Positions 48,626-61,600 of a DNA stretch of 64,000 nucleotides are shown one piece after another. How positions within the stretch are numbered: the stretch's first letter is position 1; each line of letters starts with the position of its first letter. The stretch is from contig CAMPDV010000192.1 of the NCBI GenBank assembly GCA_946699065.1, positions 1 to 64,000 of the forward strand, read 5' to 3'. The translations under genes and the position numbers were made by a program. This DNA comes from Loxodes magnus. Taxonomy: Eukaryota > Ciliophora > Karyorelictea > Loxodida > Loxodidae. Below the pieces are notes generated by a model. It saw only the letters and a list, made by a program, of their open reading frames with translations, was not told the origin of the DNA and did not search any database.

Positions 48626-50782
48626 CCAAGTTTTAATTTTTTAATCTTAAAAATGATATATTTTTGTTTAAATAATCTAATAAACTTTTATTTCATACAT
48701 ATCTAAAAGTTTTATTTTTATTGTATGTTTAATAAAGCGAAAAAATTAATTGAAATCATAAAATATAACTAAGATAAATAAAAACAATAAATCTGAAGTT
48801 ATCAGAAAAGAATTCTTTCAAATCATAAGGAAATAAGAAAAAATTATATGTAAAATTAATTTTTTTATACTCATAAAAGTCGTTGTATTTTATGTAGCTA
48901 AAAAATAAAATATGGATTAATTATAAAAAAATATTGAGCTTATTTGGAGAAATAAAATTAGTGAAAATATCTAAGAAATATTTTATTTAGCATTTAATTA
49001 AACAAGAAGAAATTGAGATTTATGAAGTTTAAGAAATATTTAATTATTTCATGGAAAATTTATAAACACAAAAAGCTAAATTTTTCTATGATATAAAGAT
49101 TGAAAAGTAATCTATGAATAAGAAATAGAGCTATTGATTAAATCAAAGCATATATTTAGAAAGAGTAAAATATTTTTAAAATTCACAAAAAAATTATAAA
49201 ATTATACTAGATTAATAATTTTAAAATATAAGTAGAAATTTAAAAGAAATAACCTTCACACTGTTAAGGATTTGATCTATTTAATATTAAGGAAATTAAA
49301 GAAGTTGATATAAGAAATTTCAAATAGAAAAGCGATAGGTCTGGGTGGAATTAAAAGAAAAATGTTGAAATATGGAGGCAATTATCTAACTTTAATTTTT
49401 AATTCCTTTTATAATAATATGATTAAGCTTTGAAAAATTCCTGATGATCTTAACAAATCAATAATCATCGCGATTTTAAAAAGTGGCAACAAAGATGATT
49501 GAAAGAATTGTCAACTAATCTCTCTTATTAGCACTATACTGAAATTTTATGATAGAATACTTTCAAAAAGATTAAATTAGTTGATATATTAAAGGAACTT
49601 AATCCATCAATGTGAAATGGAATTTTTAAAACAGAAATAGACTATTCAGTAGATTTGGGTAATACACTAAATTGTAGATTTATTTCGAAAGAACCAAAGG
49701 AAAATCTAGACTAATAGCAACATTGATTGATATGAGAAAAATTTTCGACTCAATAGAAAGAAAATTGCTTTTCGATCACTTGAAACGAGTTAAATTACAT
49801 TTAGGATTGATATTAACATTTGATTCTTTCTACAAAATCTAGGTTCATAATTTCTTATAGATTGAAACAATTCTAAAATCTTAAATATAGCAATGGAATA
49901 ATGTAAGGAAGTTCGCATGGACCAATGCTAGCGTTATTGTACTATGATATTGTTATCAGACATATAGAAATTAAAAGAGATAATATTGGATTAAAATATA
50001 ACAACTTCTATAATAGTTTCGTTTGCAGTGGATAAGCAGATGGAAGAAATTCAATTTAAAAAAAAAAACATAAAAGAAAGAGAAAAACTTAAACTTGAAG
50101 ATTGGAAATCAGGCTATCGAACAAAAATAGCAAGTTTCATATTTAGGGATAACTCTGCATTAAAAAAGGACTTAATTAATCAATGCAAACAGTTTTCAAT
50201 TAAATATATGTCTGCTATAAAAAAGGCATTATTTTCCTTATCAAGGTATAAAAATATGACACTTTAAGACTTTGTGTAGAACTTTCACACTTCGTAAAGC
50301 AGAATATGGAGGAGAATTAGTACCTTGACCTATCTAAACTAGAATTACTGCTAAATTAAATAAAATTGATAAAATCATGAGAATTATAACAAGAAAAACC
50401 TTTTAAGCCCCTAGAAATACTTTTAATGAGTCTTGTTATATAGATCTTAATTGAATGCCATTAAGTATATTATTGCTCTGAGGTTTTTTAAATTTTTTTA
50501 CATATCACAATAAGGAAGTAATAATCATCCTTTATCAACAATAGGATCTCTTTTTAAGAATAGCTGATATAAAAGATATTAAGAAACTAAGTAGTAAGAC
50601 TATCTTAATATTACAAATAGATATGAATACTTAGGAATATAATAGTAGCATTAATAATTTTACGAAATATGCTAAAAGTAAGATTCAACATTAATTCTAT
50701 AAAATAGCAACTTAAAAACTAAAAAGGATGCCCAAAGTTATTTATAGAATAATTCTAATAAATAAATAAAATAAAGATGACT

Positions 50783-51186
50783 ATAGACCGCGTAGAACCT
50801 CGCTGGCGCTCAGTTCTTTCAATATTAATATTTAATATTAAAAAAAAGAGTGTTCTCATGCTTCTTTTTAAAATTCTTCTAGTAATGAGTCACTTTAGCT
50901 TCTCCAAATGTTAAATCTACTTATCAAGCAATATTAACAAGTCTTGAATCAAATGTTCCAGTCTTCTTGAATAAGTTCCAAATAAGAATTAGTTATTAAG
51001 TCATTAAATAGAAGGCCCGTCAGTCAAACTTTCATACTGTTAGCGAGAACACTCAGTCACTTAGGGTTGTCTTTTTATGAGTTTGTCCACCCTTATCTGT
51101 GGTGGCATCTAGTTGAGATTACTCGCAATGCAGCATACACTGCACCAGCTTGTCTACTAGGTCTCCCGACCACAGCTGACATCCAT
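50783..51186 (-). mobile_element. SINE-like module A, independent inverted insertion
   Basis: Reverse-strand copy of module A outside the array, diverged from the array copies but collinear over its full length: shared tail at 50783-50819, body, A-box-like TAGACAAGCTGG, then (TA)n at 51187-51212. It interrupts LINE ORF2: protein similarity to the LINE at 46430-47290 stops just before it (KIQHQFYKIATQKL) and resumes just after it (YKLRKQSYNFRKDLQ). An independent insertion with the same two ends defines the module boundaries. Confidence 0.7.
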
Positions 51187-51212
51187 TTATATATATATAT
51201 ATATATATAATA
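51187..51212. repeat. (TA)n microsatellite at the SINE-like module's start
   Basis: An uninterrupted TA run directly next to the module's 5' end. The array copies of the module also have a short TA run at the same place. Confidence 0.85.
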
Positions 51213-51769
51213 ATTCCCGTAAGTTACCTATCTGAAATTAAATAAATAATAAAGAAGAGAAATAATTTGTACATATAAACTCAGAAAATAAAGCTACAAC
51301 TTTCGAAAAGACCTTCAAGACAGATATTATTCTATCGAGAATCTTCATTGCATTTGTGGAGAATTTGATAAATTTGAGCATATTCTGGATTGCATTTATT
51401 ATATAGACATGCATGAATGGATAATAGCAAGATTAGATAATGAGATAATAGAAGAATAATAACATATGACCAAAACTATATCAATTAATTTCCAAAAAAA
51501 TTTATAATACATTGATCTATAAATAAAAAATTGTTCATAAGATTAAAATTATAAGGAGATTAAAATTATTTGAACTAAAAAAAGATGATTGATAAAAAAA
51601 TTCGGCGTTTAGGGAAAGTGAAAGCTCAAAAAAAAGGTGAAGAGAATTAAAAGGATAAAGACGAGGAAGAAGAGGAAGAATAGAAGGAACAAACTTATGA
51701 AGAAGATGATCTAGCTGAAGAAAAGGATGAAAATAAAAGAGTGAAGAAGAACATTTAAATAACATTATA

Positions 51770-52215
51770 ACATCCGTAATTGAAAGAATTATTCAAACAA
51801 TGAAAATATGTTGCAAGATTTTTTCAGTTAAATTTAAATTTTATTTTTTATCAGAAAATAAAATATTTTAAATGAAGCTAATTTTCTGAAATAATTTGAT
51901 TTTTTTTTAATTTTAAAATAAAGAATTATTATTTTTTTTATTTCACTCCTAAGTTTATTCAAAAAAATATTTTATTAGAAAAGAGATCAATTTTTCTATG
52001 GTATTTTTTAAATTTTAATCATTTTTAGTTCCCAAATTTACAAAATACTTAAAATTTTTTCAAGTTCTATCCCTTCTTCTTATGAAAACATCTTCTAGAA
52101 TTTTAAATATTGAGCTTCAATTTTTTTTTAGTTGATTTTTTTGTTAAGAGATGAATTATTTTGATATAAATTATTAAAATAAGAAAGATGAGCAATTAGT
52201 AATATAATTTAATTA
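51770..52215. other. AT-rich stretch with no recognised feature
   Basis: T-rich sequence between the LINE's charged tail and the next ORF1-type element. Confidence 0.45.
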
Positions 52216-52219
52216 ATTA

Positions 52220-54205
52220 TTAAAAAAAATGGAGCATTCTGTTCGCCTTTCAAGGATTAGTTAAAAAATGCTAAGAAGAAAACGATGAAGGAACTCATAA
52301 AAAAGCAGCAATAAGATTAAAAAGAAGTTCTTCATCTGAAGGAAAAATAATGGTTGGATTAGTAGAGATGAACGAATCCAAAACCGAAAGCAATCCAAAT
52401 ATTCAAATTTAACTTGAATCTATGAAAGCTCTCATTTCAAGGTATGAAGAAACAATCTTAAATCAAGGGGGAAAAATTAGAGAACTCATGAATAACATAG
52501 ATGATCAAAATAATGAATTAACGATACTTAGACGTCAACTAATCAAGAATAACCTAGTCACTGAATAATAACTCTATGAATAATCTCAATCGAACTTCAA
52601 GCAAGAATAAAATATGATTATAGAAAACGTATCTCCTTAAAAGTAAGATCAAGAAAAACAATATGAAATTATCGACTTAACTTTGTTGAAGAGAATTGAT
52701 AAACTAGAAAAAAAAGTTTTTCTTAAATAATCTTAGAAATAGTATAAACCTTGCTGGTACTGCAACTCTAAATTTCACTTACTACGGCAATGCCTAGAAT
52801 GAAAATAACTTAAACTAAAAGAAGAATAGAGAACATGAAGGGCCCTTAATCAACTATTTATAACATAGAGTGGAGTATATAGGTAAAAATTGTTCGTTAG
52901 AAAAGATGGAAATTCTCTGTGGTAACCATCCACATGCACAAAAGGTCGTGGTATACATCCACGTATAAAAAAATGTCAGTATGTACCTGGTTGAAGAACC
53001 CAGGGAAAGCAAAACATTTAAAATTCTTAGTTTACATTATTATTATTATTATTATTATTATTATAATTTAATTAATTAGCAGAGTTTACGGAAAGAATAT
53101 TTCTTTCAAATATGACGATTAAGAATCCTATGGATATAGAATCTAAAAGTCAACCAGAAAAATTTATTTATATTAAAGCAAAAGTAATTCTGATAATTTA
53201 GTAGATATGGTCGTACTATAAGATACAACAAATATTTTAAACTAGAATAATAGCAAGATAAATTAAAATTATGGAAATCTTTCAGTAATTTATAATAAAC
53301 ATCAAATGGAACATTATTCAAAAAAATTTTAAGAGGAACTTAAATTCTGAGAGACGTAGCAATGGCAAATAAAGAAGGAACTATTAAATGCTATAAAGTA
53401 AACTTAAACAAAACAAGTTTCCAATAATAAAAAAGATTTAGTCAGTATAAATAGAGATGCTATTAAGGATTATAATCAAGACGAAGTCGTAAAATTAAAG
53501 ATTTGGCTAAATAATTAGACTTTATACAATGATGTATTTATTAATGGTGGAATCACTATAATTCATTCATTACAAAAAGGAAAAAATGTTCTTACACTTT
53601 ATCCTTAAATAATTTTAAAATTAACTTTAGGATAATAAACTTTTAAAAGACTTTTAGTTATTTGATATCAAGACTAATTAACTTATTTTTAATTTATTTA
53701 ATAAAAATAATCTTCAAAAATTATAAAAACTACTCATATTATTGATTTTCTAAAAAATAATAAATTTTTAATGTATAAGTTTTAGATTTATTCATATCAG
53801 CAAAAAAATTTATCGAAATTAGAAATTTCAATTTGATTAAAATTGAGTTAAAATTTTTTTTTAAACCCTAAAAAAATATGAACAAAAGAGATATAAAACT
53901 AGTCTAATATTCACATACTAAATTGAAATTTCTAACTATAAAGAAGTAGCTGAAGTAGGTTAAATTAATGGGATAATTAGAGATCTCTAATTATTCATTG
54001 ATTGAGCAATAGAATTGGAACATATTATTTAAATTGTCTTTAACTTAAAAAATAAATAAAATGGTCAAAAAAATTATAAATTTATGTAGTACTAATGAAA
54101 GCAAGAAAAATTTAGATTTATGTCATAAGAGAAAGATTTAAATAACTTCTGGAATATATATTAAGTACAAAATTACTAAAATATTTCCTTTCACTCAATA
54201 ATAAT
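52220..54205 (+). pseudogene. ORF1-type element 'alpha', longest copy in the window
   Basis: Seen: an open frame from at least 52264 with ATG codons at 52350 and 52422, an SSSSEGK stretch, a coiled coil (ELMNNIDDQNNELTILRRQL), a perfect CX2CX4HX4C knuckle CWYCNSKFHLLRQC (52752-52793), then a (TTA)n run coding Leu (53036-53062). A ~0.7 kb part follows that reads as protein (VVKLKIWLNNQTLYNDVF, FINGGITIIHSLQKGKN) and is missing from the array copies. The tail block KNLDLCHKRKIQIT is at 54108-54200. Known: knuckle plus coil marks ORF1/Gag-like proteins. Inferred: LINE ORF1, but no polymerase is attached. The N-terminal and knuckle part looks whole; the remainder has about one or two breaks. Confidence 0.65.
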
Positions 54206-54224
54206 AATTTTAAAACTAAGATTA

Positions 54225-54260
54225 TAGATCACGTAGCACCTAAATTGCGCATAGCTCTTT
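54225..54260 (-). repeat. Shared 3' tail, copy outside the array
   Basis: Minus-strand AAAGAGCTATGCGCAATTTA then GGTGCTACGTGATC, followed by an AT-rich (ATT)n-like run. It marks the 3' end of a minus-strand element coming from the right (54262-55280). The second half of the hairpin is degenerate here. Confidence 0.5.
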
Positions 54261-54479
54261 ATTAAATATTTTTAAGTTTAAAAGTTTTCCTTGGAATTCT
54301 TCCTCAGTGCTAATTCTCTCTTAAAAATATTGATTTTAATAGGATCTTGATAGAATTATTACTCCAAGAGACCTTATTGCTTGGTATCTTTTCAGCTTGC
54401 GTAACTTGATACCTTCCTCTCTGTTCTTCTTTGTTTCTTCCAATATTCTTGTTCTGTTCTTCAAACATAGGTTACTTCT

Positions 54480-55280
54480 GTGTACTTTAGTTTTAATAAA
54501 TCTTGATGTGAAGATTCTTTTTCCTATTTAAATTAAATTATATAATAATTTATTTTATAAGTGTTCACATTAAAATGTTAACGCCTTTAAAGTTTATTTG
54601 ATACATTTCTTAAAATTCCTTTTACTTTTATTTAAGATCTTGCATTAAATACTTACAAGCTTTCGATTCTTCTTTATCTTCAAATATGTTTTGTTCTTTT
54701 TTGTTTGCATCTATACTTAGTTGAAGTAATTTCATACCCTAAGTTTTTTTCTAATTAATTTATCAAAAAAGGCACAATAAATCTTGAATAAAAGACTAAT
54801 CTGCTTTATTTTCTTAAATCTTTATTTTATTATAAAATTAGTAAGTGTTCTTCTAAAAGTACTATTTTCTTGCAATGATAGAATTTTTTTACTGCAAGTT
54901 TGGATTTTAGTTTTAATTCCCATTTAATCACTTATAGCAATTGAAGTTACAGGCTATTAATTTACATTATTTGGATTTTACCATTCTAATCATAAGCCTA
55001 GATGTTCTTGTTTAAAACTTAAATTTAATTACTATATTATCATTTTCGTTTAGTATTTTGTGAATTCTCATATCATATTCGGTTAAATTTGTTTAAGAAA
55101 ATTTTGAAAGAGATTATCTGAGAATTGAAAGGATAAACTCATCTATATATTCCATTTAATTAACATTTATAGACTACAAGGAATTGCTAAGTTAGATCAA
55201 AACAGATAGAATAACTTTATTTACATATAAGAAAGAATAAATGTTTTGCTGGATTAGTACTTAAAGTTATTTAACAGGCA
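54480..55280 (-). pseudogene. Coiled-coil-like coding fossil, minus strand
   Basis: Relative of 1420-1990. Reads KLLQLSIDANKKEQNIFEDK and LMQDLKQKQKEF, Lys/Glu-rich and coil-like. It faces the alpha element tail to tail as in the array, and here the shared 3' tail lies just beyond its end. Family unrecognised. Confidence 0.42.
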
Positions 55281-56235
55281 ATATACTAAAAATATGGATT
55301 GATGAGTGTGCTGAATACTATGAGTGTCGAATGAAATATATCAATTTATAGGAAAGCATGCATATGATGTTAAATTAGAATTAGTGTTTGGTTTTTAAGG
55401 GTTTTAATATAAGGAAAATATATCAAATAAATAATATTAAAATAGTTAAATTAATATAATTTAGATCAATTATACATATTTCATACATGTCATTTTATTG
55501 ATAAATTTATATAGTTAATCATTGGGTAGAACGCTTTGCAGATTAGATATAAAAAATTGAGATATTATAATTTTATCTGCTTTAGTATAAGAATATTTAA
55601 TTAGTGCTTAAAAATTTGTATTGCTTCATGTGATAGAAAAATAGATTACTATGAAAATTGTTTTTTAATATATTAAAACTCATTGAAATTAGGTGTTGAT
55701 GTAAAGTTCACTTTAAAATAAAATATTGTATATCTTAAAAAATTTGTAATTTCCTAAGATGATAAGATAGTATTTAACTGTATCTAGTTTCACTAAAGTT
55801 TATCATCCTTTATAGCAAAATTAAAATGTCTTAAAATTCTGATAAAAATATAACTATAGAAATAATAACCATACAATGATTAGTTCTGCTAAGGCTATTT
55901 CATTAAAGCATAATCAGTATTTATATCTATATGGTATAGAATAAATAAAATTTTCTCGAAGCTGTTCTTTATTTTACTATATGGTAATTCAAAATCTAAA
56001 AATACATCTATCAAGGGTAAATTTAGACTAAGCCTTCCTAGACTATCAAATTATTTTAATAGTTACTAGAATGGATATATAAATAACTTAATTTCTTATT
56101 TAATACGAGACTATAAAATAAAAAAAGAGATTGAATTAATTTTGGGAAAACATATAGCAATAAAAAATTCTATTATATATAAGTAACTTATTACTTTTAA
56201 GGAATACTAGACTCATAATCAATTACAAAAGTTTA
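55281..56235. other. AT-rich stretch with no recognised feature
   Basis: No motif, RNA-like block or similarity to the array was noticed. Confidence 0.45.
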
Positions 56236-56239
56236 AAAT

Positions 56240-57170
56240 TTACTCTTTAGCAGATTTATTATATAATGATATTTAAAAGGTATAATTTTATAGTAGTATA
56301 TAGAAGAAAAAACATTTTTCTCAAGGATTAAGTTTACATATACAAGACATAAGTCAAAATTAAGTATTTTATGTTCTTAGATTAATCTTAACCACTTTTC
56401 CGCCAACCTCTCGATTGCTCTAAAAACTAAATATAAATTTCGTAAATCTCTATAACTATGCTCCTTACTATATGTGAAATTCTTGAATTCTTCTTTCACC
56501 AGAATAACTTACAATAATTGCTTCTTTTAAATGTTTCCTAATTTGTTGCAATACAATCTTTCTATTTAGCTTTATCTGAAATTATCTCTTCTTTTTTATC
56601 TTCAACTTCTCCTAGAAAATTGCGTATTCTTATTTGAAAATATGAAATTTCTAGCATCTTTTTCATAGATGCGTTGAGAGTACAGTAATAATATTTTTTT
56701 TATCGTTTAGATTTAAATTTTGAGTTTTTTCTTCTCCGATAATAATTTAATATTTTCTTATTCTCTTAATTCATTTATCGCTGCAGTTTTTGTTGATTTT
56801 CTTCTATTTTTTCTATCTTATTGCTATTTATTTATGTTTCTATTGCTAGTTTTATAAACGACTGCTCTGATTTTTTTATATTTCAGAAGATGTTAAGGTC
56901 TCATTATTAGATTAAGAGTCTAGATTCTGTTTCCTCTGCTATTTCAAGTTTTACCTTTAGTCTCTTATTAATTGTCTTCAATTTTTAGATTTATCATGTG
57001 AGTATAGCACCATTTTTATCAGATAATCATAACTTATTTACTATTTTGAGGTTAAATCCTAGGTATCTTAGTGCATAATATTTTTAGTCTATTTCATAAT
57101 CTTCCCTTCAAAGGTGGACCCTTAGATTTGGTGGGCGTCCTTTTGGAGTCCTTTCCCTTGTTTTAGTTTT
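56240..57170 (-). pseudogene. ORF1-type fossil 'gamma', minus strand
   Basis: Reads KLKTINKRLKVKLEIAEETE, then LNIFWNIKKSEQSFIKLA and IEENQQKLQRQMNQENKK, and later an IERLAEKW block near 56410. These match the coil, FWNI motif and IEEKLQRQMKLNEQ of the member at 31652-32570. No intact knuckle seen. Broken. Confidence 0.55.
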
Positions 57171-57319
57171 TTTGGATATAGTTAACTCTTGTTATTTTAG
57201 AGTCGCGAAAAATTGCAATACAAAACCTTACATTTTTTTTAATTTTGCATACACTAAATTAATAAATCCTCAAACTTTTTAATTAATTTACGATATAAGA
57301 CTATTATCTATAAATTTTA

Positions 57320-58095
57320 GTTCTTACTGATTTTATAATAATAATAATAATATATTGGACTGGGGCCTTTATTTGGTTAGTCATTAATTAGAGTTTTTTA
57401 TAAGTTTTTATCATCAATAGATTTTGTAGTTGAATTCTTCTGGCTTCTCTAGGTCGCAAATTCTTATTACTTTCTTGCTATCTCATCTAGCTAGGATTGA
57501 AAATAAAAGCATACTATCATTTTTCGAATCATCTCTGTTTATCCATAATCTTTGGAGCTTCTAAATATGGCGAAGTTTTTTTTACTAATAAAGCCATCAA
57601 TTGGTATGCAGTAAATCTTAAACAGGCTGTAATTACCTTTTTTCTGATACCAAGTCTCACTTTTATTAATATTTGTAGCTATTTCTTATCTTGTTACCAT
57701 GTTTTTTGCAGTACCAGCATTTAACTTTTCTTTTTAAACGAAGAATTAGGAATAATTATTTTTTACTCTTGACTTTGGATTAGTGCTTTTGCTGATTTTA
57801 ATTTACTTCAAGTTATTAATTCTCTGGTCCAATTTTGTCTTAATTAATTAGATTGCTTTGAATTACATAGGCATCTATAAAGAGAGAGGCTATTAGTTAA
57901 TTTTTTATTTAAGATTCTATTAAATTGATTAATTTGCTGATAATTAGCATAAGAGAAGTAAGCCATTTATTTTAGATTTTAAACTTCTTTTGTTAGTTTC
58001 TAATTGTCCAATTGTATCATGTAGAAATAATTACTTAAGTCAGGTTTATTATTTGGTTTTGTTGGAAAGGTCTTTTATTTGTTAGGAGCCATTTT
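57320..58095 (-). pseudogene. ORF1-type fossil 'beta', minus strand
   Basis: Reads QLDNQKLTKEVQNLKQMA, WTRELITWSKLKSAKALIQS, a degenerate knuckle CWYCKKHGNKIRNS (~57690; Asn and Ser replace His and the last Cys), then PYLEAPKIMDKQRWFEKW and NLRPREARRIQ. In the array these two halves are separated by a gamma fossil, so this copy shows the undisturbed order. Broken by a few changes. Class (LINE ORF1) inferred only. Confidence 0.55.
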
Positions 58096-58618
58096 ATTAT
58101 ATATAGTATAATATAATAAATAGATATAATATTTTTAAGATATATCCATAATTATATGCTATATAGCATATATGAATGTGAAGATACATTTGGATAATTT
58201 TAAAATATTTAGTTTAATTATAAATTGATATACTTTATTAATATTGGCAATTAATTTATCTCTCAGTCAAATTTTAATTTTTATCCTAATTCATAAGATT
58301 TTATGTATGATCTCTAATGAATAATTTTATCAAAATACTAAGTTTTTATCTTTGAAGCATCTAAAAAAATTGGATGTTCAAACTTCTAGCAAAAAATTAT
58401 TTTTAGTTTTGTTAAAAATATTGAAAATACATATAATACGCTAGTAAGCATTATCTTTAAACTAATGTTTCATTAGTCATTAAAATGAGTAAATAGCTGT
58501 TTTTAAGCTATATGAAAGGTAAGTAATATAGCAAGTTCTAAATGATTTATTAGCAAGTATGCCTTAAAAATAATTTCAGGAATAGATAATAGAATAGTAT
58601 TAAGTTTAAAACAATACA
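58096..58618. other. AT-rich spacer downstream of the membrane-protein gene
   Basis: T/A-rich on the gene's strand after its TAA-TGA end; presumably its 3' untranslated region and terminator. No specific signal recognised. Confidence 0.45.
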
Positions 58619-61600
58619 TCATTATTGTATACTTCGTACTACCACATTATTATCTTGAATTTACCGTTGCTTATCTGATTGATCGTAACTTTAGTTTTCG
58701 TTTAGTTATTCTTTTTCATTTCCTGAGTCTCCAAAACTTCATATCCTTGCTGACTGCTCATCTTCTTCTTTATATTCTTCAAAAGAAATTAAATCGCTAT
58801 TTACATCGTTCTACTCTCAGGAGAGTTGCTGGTATGATTTATATGTACTTTTAGATTTTTATTTTTTAAATTGTTTTTTCTATTTCTATATATTAGTATC
58901 CTCTAAAAAGTAGTTTTCATATTCATTTTATTTATCTAAAATGCTTTTAATTCTTTAATTCCAATAATCCTTTCAAGAAAATATCAAGTTCGATGCGTTT
59001 TATTTGAACAAATCAATACGACTACTATCTGCCAGAAACAATCATTCAAGCTACTTCAAAGACTTTATGATAAGTTTATTTTTTAATTTCTGAATTAGCT
59101 CCTTAGTATGTTTATTTTCTTCTCTTAGTTCATAAGCTAAAGGAATAATTAAACTCGATTTAGAAAATCTTCTATTAATCAGTTGGTGGATTTTATTCTT
59201 CAGTTACATTAACTTTTACCCTTTAAAGTCATTTTGTTCATGCATTTTTTCCTGCTTTTCTCACTGATCTATAAATTAGTCTAAGTTAAGCTTTTTCCTG
59301 ATGCACAGTATCTTGTAAATCTTCAAACTTGTTTGATTATAAACTAGATTCCCTGAATAGAGAATTAACCCCTTAATTCAGTAAAAAACGAATCAACAGT
59401 TTGCTGATACTAATATGACGAATAAGATCATATCCACTACTACAAGCTCCTAATCAACTTCAAAGTATATAGATATGTATACTATAAGTGATGATATGCT
59501 TAGACAAAAGAATTCTAGTTAGTTTAGTTCTTCCTTAATGTATGGCTTGTACTTTAACTATAGACAAAGCGATATTATCAGTATCATAAACAAAACCCAA
59601 AATTGTAGAACTGTCGGTTTGTTTTAGAAAAAAATGAAAACGGAAGATATCGCAAATTTTTGGTAGCTCTTTACAAACTCTCAGTAGTAAAATTAGCTTT
59701 TATAGCCTATTATTAAAAATCCAAACTTTGATTCAATTTAATGGGATTTTATAATATGCCTTTTCTTATAGAGGTAGATGTTTACAATAAGAGGAACGAA
59801 GATTCCATATATGATCAATCCAGGCATTGCTAAGTTTACTACAAACCACTAGTGCTTGCCTCTTCAGCATGTTATATCAGTGTAGGCATTCAGTACTGAA
59901 TCGTTTTGTGCTATATCATAGCAACTGAATGAACTTAAGGCTATTAAAACTATTTGGAAATAGAGCTGGAAGAATGAGACACTCAAGATAGTTACAAAAG
60001 CAGGCTTGTTAAATCTTTTTTTTTTAATTAGAGCCCAACTTAATAAAATGAATAATGCAAATATTAAGATGCAAAAGGGAGTGATTAAAGTTCCAATTAC
60101 TTTATTATAATATCTTTCTTCGCCCTATGATGAAATGCAATCGAAGTTAAAGATATTTGAGGTCATAACTACATAAGACTCAAAAACTTGGAAATATCTC
60201 TTAAATAGACTAGGCCACTTAAAGTTAAAATTCCCTATAAGAGATGCAAATTGCATGTAATTAGTAAGGATTTTGAAAAAAACTCCATTATAGTTTTCAG
60301 ATTTCTGTACTGATTAAAGGGTTCGTCATACCAAAAACATGATATTAAGCACAAAGAGAATTAAAATTATTGTAGCTATTCCAATTGATATTTTTTCATC
60401 TAAGCACACTTGGCATCTGTTTAAGCTATTTTTTGATCAATTTTATTCGCAAACATCACATAAAACTCCTTTATGACCAATTTAGCAGTCTCCTTTTCAG
60501 TTTACTTTAGATTTAATATCTTCTCTTTCAATAGGATCATTTGAATTAAGATATTTGTCAACAAATTTTTGATTGATAAAAGTCCCAAGACATACTTAAA
60601 GATTTGGACATTCGTGTATTATATTTGTATCAAACCCACTTCTTCAATATCCTTTTTTCATTGTAATTAAATTACCACCATGACACCTCGCTCCTTCCAT
60701 ACATTCTTAGCACACTTTATCACTTATATTTAGAGAGTAGAATCCAAATAAACAATTATCGCATTAATTTCCATTTACTAATATTGACCCTTAAAGACAC
60801 TAATTAATTAAAATTTCCATTTCCAAACTGTCACTTATAGTCGAATCACTAATCAGATTTTTTTTATCTATTGCGCTCGTTTAGATATGAATGTGAACTT
60901 TCATTAAAGGCTTATTTTTTATGATAATGTCTTAAATGTAGAATTCTCCTTGTTTTGATTTTATTCTTAATCTTCCTTACAAATCAGTGTCGCTAGAAAA
61001 AATAATGGCATCTGAATTAGAATCACTTTTAACCACCTAATTAAAATTATCCACTATATATACTCTTTTTTCTGTAATCTAAACTCCAGGATAAACTGAA
61101 AATAAATATCTCTTGTTTCTCTCCTCTCAGCAATGCTCTAAAACATCTCCCACTAGATTAGAGTCGTTGTTTATTAGCTTGTAAGGAAAAGATGCTATAT
61201 TTCGTCCATAAAAAGCATAGTTATTTGCAAATAATGAGCATATTTATTAGCTTTTTAGATCAGGAATAAACTAAGGTACTGTACCTAAGAATGAAATAGC
61301 CCCTCCCTCACTAACATTATTAGTTATGGTATTGTTTTCGAACATGTTATGCTCTATTTTATACTAGCAGATTTATTATTTCTCACATATAAGTCTTAGG
61401 GCACCTCCTTTAGAAACTAAGGAGTTTTCCCCTTCAACTGAGTTGTTAATAAATTGATTATGCTTGAAGTTAATATTAGCGTTATAGCAGTAGCCAGCAC
61501 CGCCATCTTCAGTTGCAATATTAAATTTAAACTAGCTATACTTAATAATATACTTATATCTTACTTCTTCGTTATAAATAAAGAAGCAAGAACCTTATTT

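Larger units (their letters stand above)
48750..51500 (+). pseudogene. LINE ORF2 reverse transcriptase, split by a SINE-like module
   Basis: Seen: KAIGLGGIKRKMLKYGGNYL (~49330), IPDDLNKSIIIAILKSGNK (~49440), NCQLISLISTILKFYDRIL (~49510), LIDMRKIFDSIERKLLFDHL (~49725), QGSSHGPMLALLYYDI (~49890), then SGQADG where YADD is expected, the stretch IFRDNSALKKDLINQCKQF (~50140), NESCYIDLNWMP (~50430), and, beyond the module at 50783-51186, YKLRKQSYNFRKDLQD and HCICGEFDKFEHILDC (~51270-51390). Known: this is the non-LTR motif order with a terminal C-x-C...H...C finger. The degraded YADD box, several frame shifts and the insertion make it inactive. It is a different LINE family from the one in the array. 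A charged tail at 51590-51760 may be its C-terminus in a shifted frame. Confidence 0.8.

Noticed and set aside
50028-50267. Independent small gene of 79 residues
   Set aside because: It is part of the LINE ORF2 downstream of the catalytic region, in line with motifs before and after it.
1-58100. LTR retrotransposon or other virus-like element as the source of the knuckle proteins
   Set aside because: No long terminal repeats, protease, RNase H or integrase motifs were seen, and both polymerases present are of the non-LTR type. A Gag origin of some ORF1-like fossils cannot be fully excluded.
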